Of a DNA stretch of 64,000 nt, positions 34,099-43,131 are shown piece by piece. The position numbers and the translations under genes are program-made. Source of the stretch: Acidobacteriaceae bacterium (GTDB lineage Bacteria > Acidobacteriota > Terriglobia > Terriglobales > Acidobacteriaceae); NCBI GenBank assembly GCA_030041045.1, contig JASHOQ010000058.1, positions 1 through 64,000 of the forward strand. The letters are read 5' to 3'. Numbering within the stretch: the stretch's first letter is position 1; every line of letters starts with the position of its first letter. Below the pieces are notes generated by a model, which was not told where the DNA came from, ran no database searches, and worked only from the letters and a program-made list of their open reading frames with translations.

Positions 34099-35103
34099 TC
34101 AATTCTGCTTCCGCAGAGTTGGTGTAAGTTTTCGAAGGACGAATTCCTGAAGCACTCCATTGGCAATATTCGCGCTGAAATCAATGGCAAAGGTATTCAA
34201 GACTAGCCGCGGACCACGATTTGAGTCAGGATAGTAAACATTCGCGATGGCGCCCGAGGCAAGATAGCCACCAAGGCTGGAGTAGTTCGGCTGCCAGCGC
34301 CCGTTGTCGCCCTTGCAAATCAAGGGGCTCGACAGCGCATGCATCAAGCGAGACTTGGTTGTACCTGTTCCCTGGTAAAAGTATCGAGGATCCTGGTGCA
34401 AGAGCGAGGGCAAAATGGCGCCGCCCACCATGATATCGGTCAGGTCAGTGGTATAAACCGCGCCGAACCGCTGCCCGTACCCTCTCATTCCTTCCACGTA
34501 ATCCGGGTAACGGTCCGCCTGGTTCGCAGCGGCCAGAAAACTCGTGCCAGCAAACGTAACCGGGTCGATGGCGACTTTGAGAGCCAGGTCAAATTTGAGC
34601 TTCGGAGTGAGCGGCGCGGCGTTTTGGTCGTAGGTCACATAGAAATTGGGAATGAAACCGAGAACACGCTGGTGCTCTTCGAGATTGATCTGTTCCGCGG
34701 CGATCTCTTCCGGGGATGCCACGACAATCACCGAGGCAGCGTCGCCCTGCATCTTGAGCCTGATGTCCGTTAAAAAATCGAATTGACCAGGCTGAAGCAG
34801 AATCTCTTGAGCCTTCCATACTTCGAATCCCTTCGCGCTAACCGTCACTTGGTAAGGAATGCCCGGCACGACGTTGTCGATTTGAAAGGATCCATCGTCA
34901 TTTGCAACCGCAGAATGGGTACTCTGTGCGCCCTGAAGAATGACAGAAGCACCGGGAATGATGTCGCCATTTGTATCGGTAACTGTGCCGGCGATGTGTG
35001 CCAGCGCAGCGCCTGGTGCGCGCAGTTGTTGCCCCGGTAAGAGCACATTAACCCCTGCAAACAGGAACAACGCGGCAAGAGTTTTTGCGATGGGCATCAC
35101 CAT
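34099..35103 (-). CDS. Secreted protein with carboxypeptidase-regulatory-like domain
   Basis: This protein of about 334 residues opens with MVMPIAKTLAALFLFAGVN, a Sec signal; an upstream in-frame start at 35160 would bury it. A CarboxypepD_reg-type beta-sandwich (about 35-120) contains IAGTVTDTNGDIIPGASVIL and GSFQIDNVVPGIPYQVTVSA. The C-terminal 200 residues have helical and hydrophobic stretches (DLTDIMVGGAILPSLL, LGGYLASGAIANVYYP) and no recognised fold. Similar proteins are frequent in Acidobacteriota and their role is unknown. The domain is shared with the Oar-like receptor but no beta-barrel follows. Confidence 0.65.
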   Translation of the reverse strand: MVMPIAKTLAALFLFAGVNVLLPGQQLRAPGAALAHIAGTVTDTNGDIIPGASVILQGAQSTHSAVANDDGSFQIDNVVPGIPYQVTVSAKGFEVWKAQEILLQPGQFDFLTDIRLKMQGDAASVIVVASPEEIAAEQINLEEHQRVLGFIPNFYVTYDQNAAPLTPKLKFDLALKVAIDPVTFAGTSFLAAANQADRYPDYVEGMRGYGQRFGAVYTTDLTDIMVGGAILPSLLHQDPRYFYQGTGTTKSRLMHALSSPLICKGDNGRWQPNYSSLGGYLASGAIANVYYPDSNRGPRLVLNTFAIDFSANIANGVLQEFVLRKLTPTLRKQN

Positions 35104-35454
35104 GGTTTGCTCTTGGTCGGAGGTGCGGTTTCCCGCGTGAAGCTGGCTGCTTGTTACCAACTCAGCGTCTTCGCGTCGATTACGTTGAGGCGCTCGCCGC
35201 GCATCTGCGCATTAGGATGTAGCCGGACTCTCATGCGATGCAGAACTTTCTACCGCAGACCCGAAGGTCGCCTTACACGTTTCGCTGGCGCCTTCCCCGC
35301 TCCTGCCTCGTTGCCGTATTCTTACATTGAACCCGCTGCCACGACCTGGCGGCGAATCATAGCAAATTTGCGAAACCGGATGGGCCGAATGGCATCCTTA
35401 CCCTATAGCGTGCAACAGCCCGCGGGGCCGTGTTTGTGGGGGGTCTCTGACGCA
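35104..35454. other. Divergent intergenic region
   Basis: This 351-bp gap separates the leftward carboxypeptidase-regulatory-domain gene from the rightward alpha/beta hydrolase gene. An open frame continues upstream of the hydrolase start but lacks coding character. No promoter stands out. Confidence 0.35.
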
Positions 35455-36378
35455 ATGCGGTCATCCTGCATACTTCGATTGCTCTTTCTCATCGCTATTT
35501 CTGGTTATTCAGCGCCGTCGATCGCCTCTTCCCAGACGTTCACATCCTCCGCCAGATCTACGGAAAGTCCGTTGGCCGTGGTCTCGGTGTGTGGTGACAC
35601 GGCGATCAATGCGGCCGCTTCAAAGGCACTGCGGCTGGTCTGCCAAAATCCTCCAATCACTCACACCGCGACGTCCGCGACGATTCCGCTGATTGTGATT
35701 GGCTTTGTGGGAGGGTTTGTTAAGCCCGACGATCTCAGGCATCCCGAACCTCTCTTTGCCCTCTATCTCGGTCAGGAGTACGGCAGCGAAGTTCACGCGC
35801 GGGCATTTTCAAATCATGATGCGAAAGATGCTCAGTCTTACGTGCTCCAGCTTCTCGACACCAATCATGACGGCATTGTCTCGAGCGAGGAAAAGAAGAG
35901 GGCGAGGATCGTTATCTACGGCCATAGCTGGGGAGCTTCGGAGACAGCCGCTTTTGCCAGGCGGCTAGGAAGGATCGGGATTCCTGTCCTGCTGACCATT
36001 CAGCTGGACATTATCTCAAAGCCCAGGCAAAATCCCGGGGTCATTCCTCCAAACGTGGCAAGAGCAATCAATTTCTATCAATCGAATGGCCCTCTTCATG
36101 GACGGCCGACGATCGTCGCGTCTGACCCTGCGAGGACGTCGATTCTCGGAAATATTCGAATGCTGTACGGTCACTCCCAGGTGAATTGCACAAACTATGG
36201 CTGGTTTGCGCGCACCTTTAACAGGCCCCACCATGAAATCGAAAACGATGAACGGGTGTGGAATCAGGTCGCATCCCTCGTTGTTGCAGAAATGCAGAAT
36301 TCTCCACCTACGGGTCTGGCCCGAAAGTCTCAAGACACCAGACAGGCGGTCAGTCAGGCCGACGCGCGAATGCCTTAA
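35455..36378 (+). CDS. Secreted alpha/beta-hydrolase-like protein with an EF-hand loop
   Basis: From ATG 35455 the protein has 307 residues and a signal peptide (RLLFLIAISGYSAPSIASS). A strand PLIVIGFVGGF suits the oxyanion region. DTNHDGIVSSEE (about residues 138-149) is a canonical calcium-binding EF-hand loop, with D-x-N-x-D-G and glutamate at position 12. It is followed by the strand ARIVIYGHSWGASE, whose GHSWG is the nucleophile elbow of serine hydrolases. LYGHSQVNC supplies a candidate catalytic histidine. An EF-hand placed just before the nucleophile suggests calcium-dependent folding or activity. A longer open frame upstream was rejected because it has no signal peptide or ribosome site. 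Substrate unknown. Confidence 0.6.
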   Translation: MRSSCILRLLFLIAISGYSAPSIASSQTFTSSARSTESPLAVVSVCGDTAINAAASKALRLVCQNPPITHTATSATIPLIVIGFVGGFVKPDDLRHPEPLFALYLGQEYGSEVHARAFSNHDAKDAQSYVLQLLDTNHDGIVSSEEKKRARIVIYGHSWGASETAAFARRLGRIGIPVLLTIQLDIISKPRQNPGVIPPNVARAINFYQSNGPLHGRPTIVASDPARTSILGNIRMLYGHSQVNCTNYGWFARTFNRPHHEIENDERVWNQVASLVVAEMQNSPPTGLARKSQDTRQAVSQADARMP

Positions 36379-36533
36379 GTTCGTGGCCGCGTTTGCATTC
36401 CTGCGAGCTCGGCTCGAAAGTAAGCGGAGTTTCCACCTCTTGCACTCCGGATCTCCGAATCAGACGAACACCGACCTGGGATTCAACACAATGACGCTCA
36501 TTCATCGCGCATTCATTCAGGCGTGCGGTCGGT

Positions 36534-37328
36534 TCATTGTCTTGAATCTGAGACAGTGGCTTCGGGGGGTCTCTCGAACTGGTATTTTCCGTAGTCAATT
36601 GTGAGAACGGCCGTACCGCCAAAGCGAACCTTCGATTCGCTCCTGTTCGTTTGCGGCAACCAGAACTCGCCAATCTTTTCGTAAGAATGATGGATCTCGG
36701 TGCTCTTGATCCAAAACGAGGGATTCTCAGCGGGCTGCGCCTCAACCCGCACCACCGCATAATCGCTGGAATCGATCCATATCTTGCCGCGATAAAGAAG
36801 CTTGTTCTTTACTTTAGGCTCGACGAAAAAGACGTAGAGCAGCCGCCCGTTTTCGTTTGTCAGAGAATCAAAGGTGAAGTTGTAGTTGAAAGGAGTTAGC
36901 GCTGCCCTCTGTTGCCGCGAATCGTCGCGCTCGGTCTCGAGGAGTTCCATCAATACGTGCTTCAGGAGCAAATGAGATCCTGATTCGTCAATCACCTGGA
37001 ACGTCTTACCGGATCCGGCGGTGTAAGTAACTTGCACGTGCATGTCTGCCGCCATTGATCGACCCAGACCGTGGAACTCTACCTGGTAGTACCGGCAGGA
37101 AGCATAGTAAGTCAATTGCCGCGCACGCGTTTCGTTCTGAGCCACCATCCTCCACACAATTTCAGTGGGATTCAGGGTGCCAGGACTCTCTACGGGCTGG
37201 GCAAGGGCGCAAAGTGAGTTGGCGGTGAAAAACAGAATAACGGCGAAGAGAAACGGATGCACATGCCGTCCCAGCTTCGGTCCGCGCTGGGATTTGACAT
37301 GTTTTGATACTCTCTCAGGCAACTGCAT
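36534..37328 (-). CDS. Secreted LolA-like protein of unknown function
   Basis: This protein of about 264 residues has a hydrophobic segment (FLFAVILFFTANSLCALAQ) that looks like a signal peptide after a basic N-terminus. The rest is beta-rich, with a pattern of outer-membrane lipoprotein-sorting (LolA/LppX-like) folds: GKIWIDSSDYAVVRVEAQP and IGEFWLPQTNRSESKVRFGG. In Acidobacteriota such proteins often have no link to lipoprotein sorting. The start at 37328 overlaps the end of the activase gene by 14 bp; a start at 37355 or later is possible. Co-transcription with the activase operon is likely, but a functional link is not evident. Confidence 0.55.
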   Translation of the reverse strand: MQLPERVSKHVKSQRGPKLGRHVHPFLFAVILFFTANSLCALAQPVESPGTLNPTEIVWRMVAQNETRARQLTYYASCRYYQVEFHGLGRSMAADMHVQVTYTAGSGKTFQVIDESGSHLLLKHVLMELLETERDDSRQQRAALTPFNYNFTFDSLTNENGRLLYVFFVEPKVKNKLLYRGKIWIDSSDYAVVRVEAQPAENPSFWIKSTEIHHSYEKIGEFWLPQTNRSESKVRFGGTAVLTIDYGKYQFERPPEATVSDSRQ

Positions 37329-40300
37329 AGGCTGCCTCGAGCGGCTGCTCTGCATTTTTCAGGCTGCGTTCGAACTCCGCCAGGCGAGCTTCGATGTCGA
37401 GTTCTTTTCTTTTGCGTTCAATGATGTCTTCGCGGTAGCGCCGCAGGAAATAGTCAATGGTTTCGACGCGAATCCGGATGGACCCCGTCGGCTTGTTTTC
37501 ATCGAGGTCTTTGAACGAAAAGTACGGCGTTCCGGATTCCTCGATGATCCCTTCGATGACGCCGTAGATGGGCGCGTCGTGACCGCATTTGAAGCTCGAT
37601 ACTTCGAGCGCCACCAGGTTGGGATGCCGCGCGGTAAACTTGGCTGCCCACACTTTGTGGTTGGTGCTGGTCGAATAGCGATTCTTCCACACGTCGCTGA
37701 TATCGAGCGGATGCTTGATGATTCCAGCACGCACTTCGTCGCCGAACAGCCGCTCGAGCATATCTTCGTCGAGAGGAAGCGTGCTCTGCGAGAAGACCGG
37801 ATAGCCGAGCTTCTGAAACTCCTCCATGATCTCGTGGTTCAGGCCGGGATCGTGATGGTATACACGGCCGAGCATGACGATACCAATGCGATCCTCACGC
37901 TCGAGTTGATCGAGCGTTTCTCGGGCCTGCCGGCGAATCTCGGCCTCGTACTGATCGAGCGCGTCGAATCCGACGGCGATGGCGCGGTCGTTTTCTTCAC
38001 GCGAAAGGCCGAGGATGGGCGACCATGCGCGGTACATCTGATCCGCGCAAATCTTGCGGTCCTGCAGGTTGAGAATCGGATCGAGATACGTGATCCCGTT
38101 TTCACCAAACAAGTCGCTCTCCTTGGTGAATGCCGCCTTCACCGCGTTGGGCGTGGCTGTGACGGTGGGGCAGGCATTCGAGCCGGTAAGATTCACCAGT
38201 GGAGTGTGCAGCACGTCGTACATCGGGAACCAGATGGCATGCAGCGGTTTCTTGCTGTGCTTCACAGCAAGCAGGTTGTAGACGTGGGCGATGCCGATCT
38301 TCGAGGGATAGCAAGGGTCAACTGCGCCTCGGCTGGCGCCGGCGCGATAGAGCTCCGGCGTGGTGTAGTCGGAGTAGACGATGTTTTCCGCTTCGATGCC
38401 CAGGCCGGCAAAGTAGGCGTTGAAGAGCGGCGCGTAAGTGTACGTATTCAGCAGCCGCGGAATGCCGATGCGGAAGTCTTTGCGCCGCTCCATCAGCGCA
38501 ACACGCTCTTTTACTGCTTTCGAGACAAACAGGCCCTTGGTGCCGGGGACCGCGTCGGCGACTCTCGGCACTTCACGATGGCGGAAAACCTCGCGCGCAG
38601 CGACATCAACGAAATTGGGATTTGCGGCCTTGATTTTGTCGATGTCGGCCTTGATTCCCTTCATGTCGTTGAGGTCTTCCACGGCGCCTTTTTCGCAGGT
38701 AGCGATGATCAGCCGCTGTTCGCCCACGCGCAGCGGGACCTTGGTTTTGCGCGGCTGGAACTCCATTGTCGGCTTCGGAGGCTCAACTGCCGTCTTTGCG
38801 CCCGCGGCCGCCTGAATCTGAATCAGCGGTTCGGCCTTAGCGCGGAAAGAAGTCGTCGCGGACGAGCCGCATCCGCAGCTCCCGCCTGAGTGATCGTGCG
38901 CGTGGCCGGTGCCGCAGGAAGAGCCATGGGAGGCGGCCGGAAGATTGGCCTGAATCTGCTCAAGACTCGGGAGATTGGCGCCGGGCAGGTTGGCAACCAC
39001 GGCGGCCGCTTCAGCCTCCGTTGCCGCGCGATCTTCAGCGGGAGCCGCGGCAACCAGCTCCTGCGAGCCTTGGCCGCTTACGTCCACATCGATGAAGGTG
39101 CGCAGGCAATTGTTCTTGCAGAAGTAGCAGCGAGTGTCCTCGTTGCGGGTGGTGCGGTAGCGGATGGTGCGCACGGCATCCAGCCCGATGAAAGTGGTGG
39201 TCTTGCCCTTTCGCCACAAGCGCAAAGCTTCCTGTGCGGCGCCGATCGCACCCGATTCGCCGCAGTGTTCGTGCACGATGATTTCGGGTTCCTTGCCGTT
39301 GGCGCGGAAGCTGGAGCGAATGAAATCGACTTCGGCCTTGACCACGGCCAGATTGTTCTGGGTTCCGCCCTGGAGGACAAAGCGCGTGCCCAGTGTGGCA
39401 AGGTTGGGAATGCTGGCCACGTAAAGGAAAACATTTTTGGGAAGCACATCCGCGAGGCCGGCGAGAATTTCTTCCGATCGCCAGCCCTGGCGCTGGAAGT
39501 TCACAATGTCGGACTGCATGAACACTGCGCAGCCGTAACCGAACGACGGCATGGATTTCGCTGAGAATGCGATATCCGCAAACTCCTCCACCTTCATGCC
39601 GAAACCCTCGGCAGTCGACTGCAGAAAGTAGCCGTTCCCGGCGGAGCACTGCGTATTCAGCTTGAAATCTTTTACGCGCCCGTCTTTCAGCACGATGAGT
39701 TTGATGTCCTGGCCGCCGACGTCGACGATCACGTGCGGATCCTGGTAAAACTTGAGCGCCGATTCAGTGTGTGCAACGGTCTCAACCAGCGCCACGTCTG
39801 CATTCAGCACGTCTTTGAGAATGTCTTTGGCGTAGCCGGTCGTGCCCACGCCAAGCACTTCGAGACTTGCGCCGCGGCTTTCCACCTGCTCGCGCAGCTT
39901 CTCGAACATCTCGATCGTGTCCTGGATCGGATTGCCATTCGAGAGTTGATAGGCCTTGCAGAGGATATCGCCCCTCTTGTCGAGAAGCACGGCCTTCGTT
40001 GACGTGGAACCTCCATCGACGCCGACGAACCCGGAAACCAGTTCGGCGGGGCGGAATTCTACAGGGACGAATTTCTTTCGCCGGAATGCCGAACGGAATT
40101 CTTCCAGCTCCCCTTCGCTCGCAATCAAACCCTTGCCGCCGGATTCGGCTTTTTCTTCGGCGCGGCCGTAATCGATATACCAGGCAAGCTTTTCGACCCC
40201 AAGGTAGCGGCCGACCTCAGGCTCCTCGTCTTTGCCGAACTCGACTGAGCCAAGGGCGGCGAAGTACTGCGCATTCTTTGGAACCTTGATCAGGTCTTCT

Positions 40301-41076
40301 GGTTTGGCTCCTTCAGGAATTTCGACCTTCCGCTCCTTCCACATGCGTGGGATGTTGGCCTGCCACGCCTCCTGCATCCCACGGATAAACGAATTCGGGC
40401 CTCCGAGAAGAAGTACGTGGGGGCGCAGTGTGTTACCACGGGTGAGCACACTCAGGTTTTGTAGCACGATGGCTTCAAAGAGCGAGGCCATCAATTCATG
40501 CGACGGCGTTCCCGTCTTTTGCAGGCCGTTGATGTCCGTCTCCGCAAAGACGCCGCATTTGCCCGCGACCTTGTGCAGCTTGATACCGTGGTAGCCTTGG
40601 TTGGCCAGTTCCACTGCGGGAATTTTCAGCTTGGCGTTGATCTTGTCGATGACGGCGCCGGTGCCGCCGGCGCACTTGTCGTTCATCGAGGGGATCTTCT
40701 TTTTGCGACCGGTTTCCTCATCATCCTTGAACACGATGATTTTGGCGTCCTGACCACCCAGCTCGATGACGGAATAGACTTCGGGGTGCAGCTTTTCCAC
40801 GGCGAGAGCAACCGCGTGCACTTCCTGAACGAACTTGGCGCCGATCCTCTCGGCCAGCGTACCGCCGCCTGACCCGGTGATGAAGATGCGCGTGTTTTCG
40901 GCCGAAATGCCGGCTTCCGATTCCATGCGGCGCAGAAACTCGAGCACCTTTTCCGGCTGCCGGGTTTCGTGCCGCTGATAATCCTGCCACAGAGTGGTGT
41001 CGGTCGCCGCGTCCACCACGATGGCCTTCACCGTCGTCGAGCCTACGTCGAGCCCAACCAGAAACTGTTGCATCAA
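37315..41076 (-). CDS. Fusion of two BadF/HgdC-type ATPase activases with a DUF2229 domain
   Basis: This 1253-residue protein starts at ATG 41076 after GAGGAGA. Domain 1 (about 5-290) is an ASKHA ATPase: GLDVGSTTVKAIV, with candidate [4Fe-4S] cysteines in NDKCAGGTG and CGVFAETDI. Domain 2 (about 335-635) repeats this: GVDGGSTSTKAVLL, NTQCSAGNGY and YGCAVFMQSDI. A Cys motif (CYFCKNNC, about 650) and a His/Cys-rich linker (about 715-740) follow. A DUF2229 region (about 775-1230) has DPCYPSKIGIAHVYNLL, FPMYDVLHTP and CGHDAPIYGVIEGI. Known activases use ATP to drive low-potential electrons into 2-hydroxyacyl-CoA dehydratases or double-cubane proteins. The partner is probably the 41279-43069 product; the substrate is unknown. 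Confidence 0.82.
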   Translation of the reverse strand: MMQQFLVGLDVGSTTVKAIVVDAATDTTLWQDYQRHETRQPEKVLEFLRRMESEAGISAENTRIFITGSGGGTLAERIGAKFVQEVHAVALAVEKLHPEVYSVIELGGQDAKIIVFKDDEETGRKKKIPSMNDKCAGGTGAVIDKINAKLKIPAVELANQGYHGIKLHKVAGKCGVFAETDINGLQKTGTPSHELMASLFEAIVLQNLSVLTRGNTLRPHVLLLGGPNSFIRGMQEAWQANIPRMWKERKVEIPEGAKPEDLIKVPKNAQYFAALGSVEFGKDEEPEVGRYLGVEKLAWYIDYGRAEEKAESGGKGLIASEGELEEFRSAFRRKKFVPVEFRPAELVSGFVGVDGGSTSTKAVLLDKRGDILCKAYQLSNGNPIQDTIEMFEKLREQVESRGASLEVLGVGTTGYAKDILKDVLNADVALVETVAHTESALKFYQDPHVIVDVGGQDIKLIVLKDGRVKDFKLNTQCSAGNGYFLQSTAEGFGMKVEEFADIAFSAKSMPSFGYGCAVFMQSDIVNFQRQGWRSEEILAGLADVLPKNVFLYVASIPNLATLGTRFVLQGGTQNNLAVVKAEVDFIRSSFRANGKEPEIIVHEHCGESGAIGAAQEALRLWRKGKTTTFIGLDAVRTIRYRTTRNEDTRCYFCKNNCLRTFIDVDVSGQGSQELVAAAPAEDRAATEAEAAAVVANLPGANLPSLEQIQANLPAASHGSSCGTGHAHDHSGGSCGCGSSATTSFRAKAEPLIQIQAAAGAKTAVEPPKPTMEFQPRKTKVPLRVGEQRLIIATCEKGAVEDLNDMKGIKADIDKIKAANPNFVDVAAREVFRHREVPRVADAVPGTKGLFVSKAVKERVALMERRKDFRIGIPRLLNTYTYAPLFNAYFAGLGIEAENIVYSDYTTPELYRAGASRGAVDPCYPSKIGIAHVYNLLAVKHSKKPLHAIWFPMYDVLHTPLVNLTGSNACPTVTATPNAVKAAFTKESDLFGENGITYLDPILNLQDRKICADQMYRAWSPILGLSREENDRAIAVGFDALDQYEAEIRRQARETLDQLEREDRIGIVMLGRVYHHDPGLNHEIMEEFQKLGYPVFSQSTLPLDEDMLERLFGDEVRAGIIKHPLDISDVWKNRYSTSTNHKVWAAKFTARHPNLVALEVSSFKCGHDAPIYGVIEGIIEESGTPYFSFKDLDENKPTGSIRIRVETIDYFLRRYREDIIERKRKELDIEARLAEFERSLKNAEQPLEAAYAVA

Positions 41077-41096
41077 ATCTTCTCCTCAAGTCTGGA

Positions 41097-41279
41097 TCAA
41101 TACCGGACCCTGTTGCGACGACCCGAGCGCGCGTAAATCGGCCGATAGCTACATGCCGCGAGAACGTGGCGGAGGTGAGCCCGGAAGACGCCGAAGAGTA
41201 CGGCGTCGAGCGCCACACCCAGCAGCAGGCTCATCCCCGCAACGCAGCCATCGGTGATGATTCGCACGGGAACGCGCAT
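41097..41279 (-). CDS. Small translationally coupled ORF with a hydrophobic segment
   Basis: This 60-codon ORF begins with an ATG that overlaps the stop of the upstream gene as TGATG, and ends 20 bases before the activase start. It therefore fills the gap almost exactly. The product has one hydrophobic stretch (VAGMSLLLGVALDAVLFGVF) and a basic C-terminus rich in arginine. It may be a small membrane protein, or simply an open frame that keeps ribosomes moving through the operon. No family is recognised. Confidence 0.4.
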   Translation of the reverse strand: MRVPVRIITDGCVAGMSLLLGVALDAVLFGVFRAHLRHVLAACSYRPIYARSGRRNRVRY

Positions 41280-43069
41280 CACGCCACCTGTTGTGTCGAC
41301 ATGGCGACGCGTGTGCGCCGGCGATAGGCGCGGTCTTTATTCATGCGGTCGCTTACGTGCCAGGCGAACTGCGCTGCCGTTCCCGCAATGCCGTCGCGGT
41401 GAGGAACCTTGTAGAGTCCGCGGCGCAGCTCGGGATGTTCGGCGACGTACCCACGCAGATCGTCGAGCGACTTGCCGGTTTTCTTGAGCACGCCATCGAA
41501 CTCGGCGCGCGCTTTTGACTTGGCTTCTGCCAATGCCATCTGCACCCGGCTATGCGCATTCACTTCGCCCTCGCCGGAAGTTTCGATGGGAAGAAAGATC
41601 ATGTCCTTGAACTTGCTGACCACGCGCGATTGCACCGCATCCGACTGGGTTGACGGCATGCAGCCAAACGGCTTCAACGCCAGGACCATGTGGCAGAGGT
41701 GATTGACTGTGTAGAAGATGTTCTTGCCAACCTCCATGTGCCCTTCTCCGCCGCGTGCGAGCTGGTGATAGAAGGGGTGGGCAAGCTGCGCCAGCTCCGA
41801 CTGCGGCACGAGATGGTGTCCGGTGTCGCCCATGTGATGGATGGTGCGGTGGTAGAAGTACGTCCACATGGAGCTCCCCACGCTGAGGCCGGCGGTCTTC
41901 TTGAGCAGGGAAAGCCGATTGACGGTTTTCTTTTTCAGCTCATACCATCTGGGGTCGCGATAGGGCGCCTGCGCCTGAGCGCGCGCTCGCGCGCCCTCCT
42001 TGGCCACATACATCATGTAATCGATCCAGGTCGCGATGGGCTCGACGAGAACCTGCGCGCCTTCCTTCTCGAGGAAGGAAAACATGTTAAAGTTGCCATC
42101 GCCTTCGGTGGTTTGCGCCCAGAACTCCCCGGTAATCTTGATGACCGGCTTGACGCGCAGGCGATCGACTTCGATCGAATCGATGCTGTCGCGACAGACA
42201 TGCAGAGCATCGACATATTCCTTGCCGTAGAGGTTGTGCGCAATCTTGCCCAGGGTGCAACCGATCCCTTCAATCTTCTTGTGCTTTTCGAGGAATGGCC
42301 TGGCCCACGGGGGCGCGGCATCCATGATGTGCCAGCGCTTACGGTCCCGAAGCGTATCTGTCAGCGTAGTCACCGCGTCGCGAATCACGCGATCGGTTTC
42401 ACCCTTGTTTACCTCGAAGGGCCGAACCTGGTAGACCAGCTCGTTGACGACGTCACCGAGATTGAGCGCATTCAGCATGCCCATGCCGAAATCGACCGAG
42501 AATTTGAGTCCCGGCTCGCCGCTTGCGGCCTTGATGCCATCGGTCTGCTGGAAAAGCAGAACGCGGAAGCCCTCGAAACCGGAGTTCTGTAAAGCGAAGC
42601 GGTACTCCGCCTCGTACATGCCGAAGCGGCACGGGCCGCAGGAACCGGCGGTAAAAAAAACGTAGTTGTCAATGATCTGCTGCCGCGAGAGACCCTGCTT
42701 TTCAAGGCCCTGCAGGTAGCGCACGAGGTTGCCGACGGTGAAGTAGGTCGGATTGCACTGACCATTGTTGCCGTATTCCTTGCCCGCCTGGAAGTCGGCC
42801 ACAATGGGAGTGGGTATGTTTTCGCAGTGGTACCCGCTTCCGCGAAAGACGGCTTTGATCATCTCTTCGTGCTTCCAGGTAAGGCCGCCGAAGAGAATCG
42901 TAACGTGATCCCGCTCGGCCGCGGTAAAGCCGCGCTCCACAGGCTTCTTGAATTCATGCATGCGGGCCAGTCCCGCTTCCGCCCGCAACCTCGCCCGTTC
43001 TGCGTCGATCCGGGCCTGGATCTCCATCTCAAAATCCGTCTGAACGACCTCTTGATCCAGTGACGGCAT
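41279..43069 (-). CDS. 2-Hydroxyacyl-CoA dehydratase-like (HgdB/DUF2229-type) Fe-S protein
   Basis: From ATG 43069 (GGAGAG four bases before) the product has 596 residues. Conserved cysteine motifs GQCNPTYFTVGNLV (C105) and AGSCGPCRFGMYEAEY (C144, C147) match the cluster-binding pattern of 2-hydroxyacyl-CoA dehydratase D-type subunits and related double-cubane proteins. Further cysteines are in EGIGCTLGKIAHN, VNHLCHMVLALKPFGC and DALHVCRDS. GEGEVNAHSRVQMALAEAKSKA is a helical tail segment. The protein should bind an Fe-S cluster reduced by the activase encoded two genes downstream. Standard enzymes have two different subunits plus an activase; here the second subunit may be the DUF2229 part of the fusion. 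Reaction unknown. Confidence 0.75.
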   Translation of the reverse strand: MPSLDQEVVQTDFEMEIQARIDAERARLRAEAGLARMHEFKKPVERGFTAAERDHVTILFGGLTWKHEEMIKAVFRGSGYHCENIPTPIVADFQAGKEYGNNGQCNPTYFTVGNLVRYLQGLEKQGLSRQQIIDNYVFFTAGSCGPCRFGMYEAEYRFALQNSGFEGFRVLLFQQTDGIKAASGEPGLKFSVDFGMGMLNALNLGDVVNELVYQVRPFEVNKGETDRVIRDAVTTLTDTLRDRKRWHIMDAAPPWARPFLEKHKKIEGIGCTLGKIAHNLYGKEYVDALHVCRDSIDSIEVDRLRVKPVIKITGEFWAQTTEGDGNFNMFSFLEKEGAQVLVEPIATWIDYMMYVAKEGARARAQAQAPYRDPRWYELKKKTVNRLSLLKKTAGLSVGSSMWTYFYHRTIHHMGDTGHHLVPQSELAQLAHPFYHQLARGGEGHMEVGKNIFYTVNHLCHMVLALKPFGCMPSTQSDAVQSRVVSKFKDMIFLPIETSGEGEVNAHSRVQMALAEAKSKARAEFDGVLKKTGKSLDDLRGYVAEHPELRRGLYKVPHRDGIAGTAAQFAWHVSDRMNKDRAYRRRTRVAMSTQQVA

Positions 43070-43131
43070 AATCTCTCCTTTGGGAATAAGGATGAATCGC
43101 GTTGAGGTTGAAAGAGTATGGGAATGCCGGC

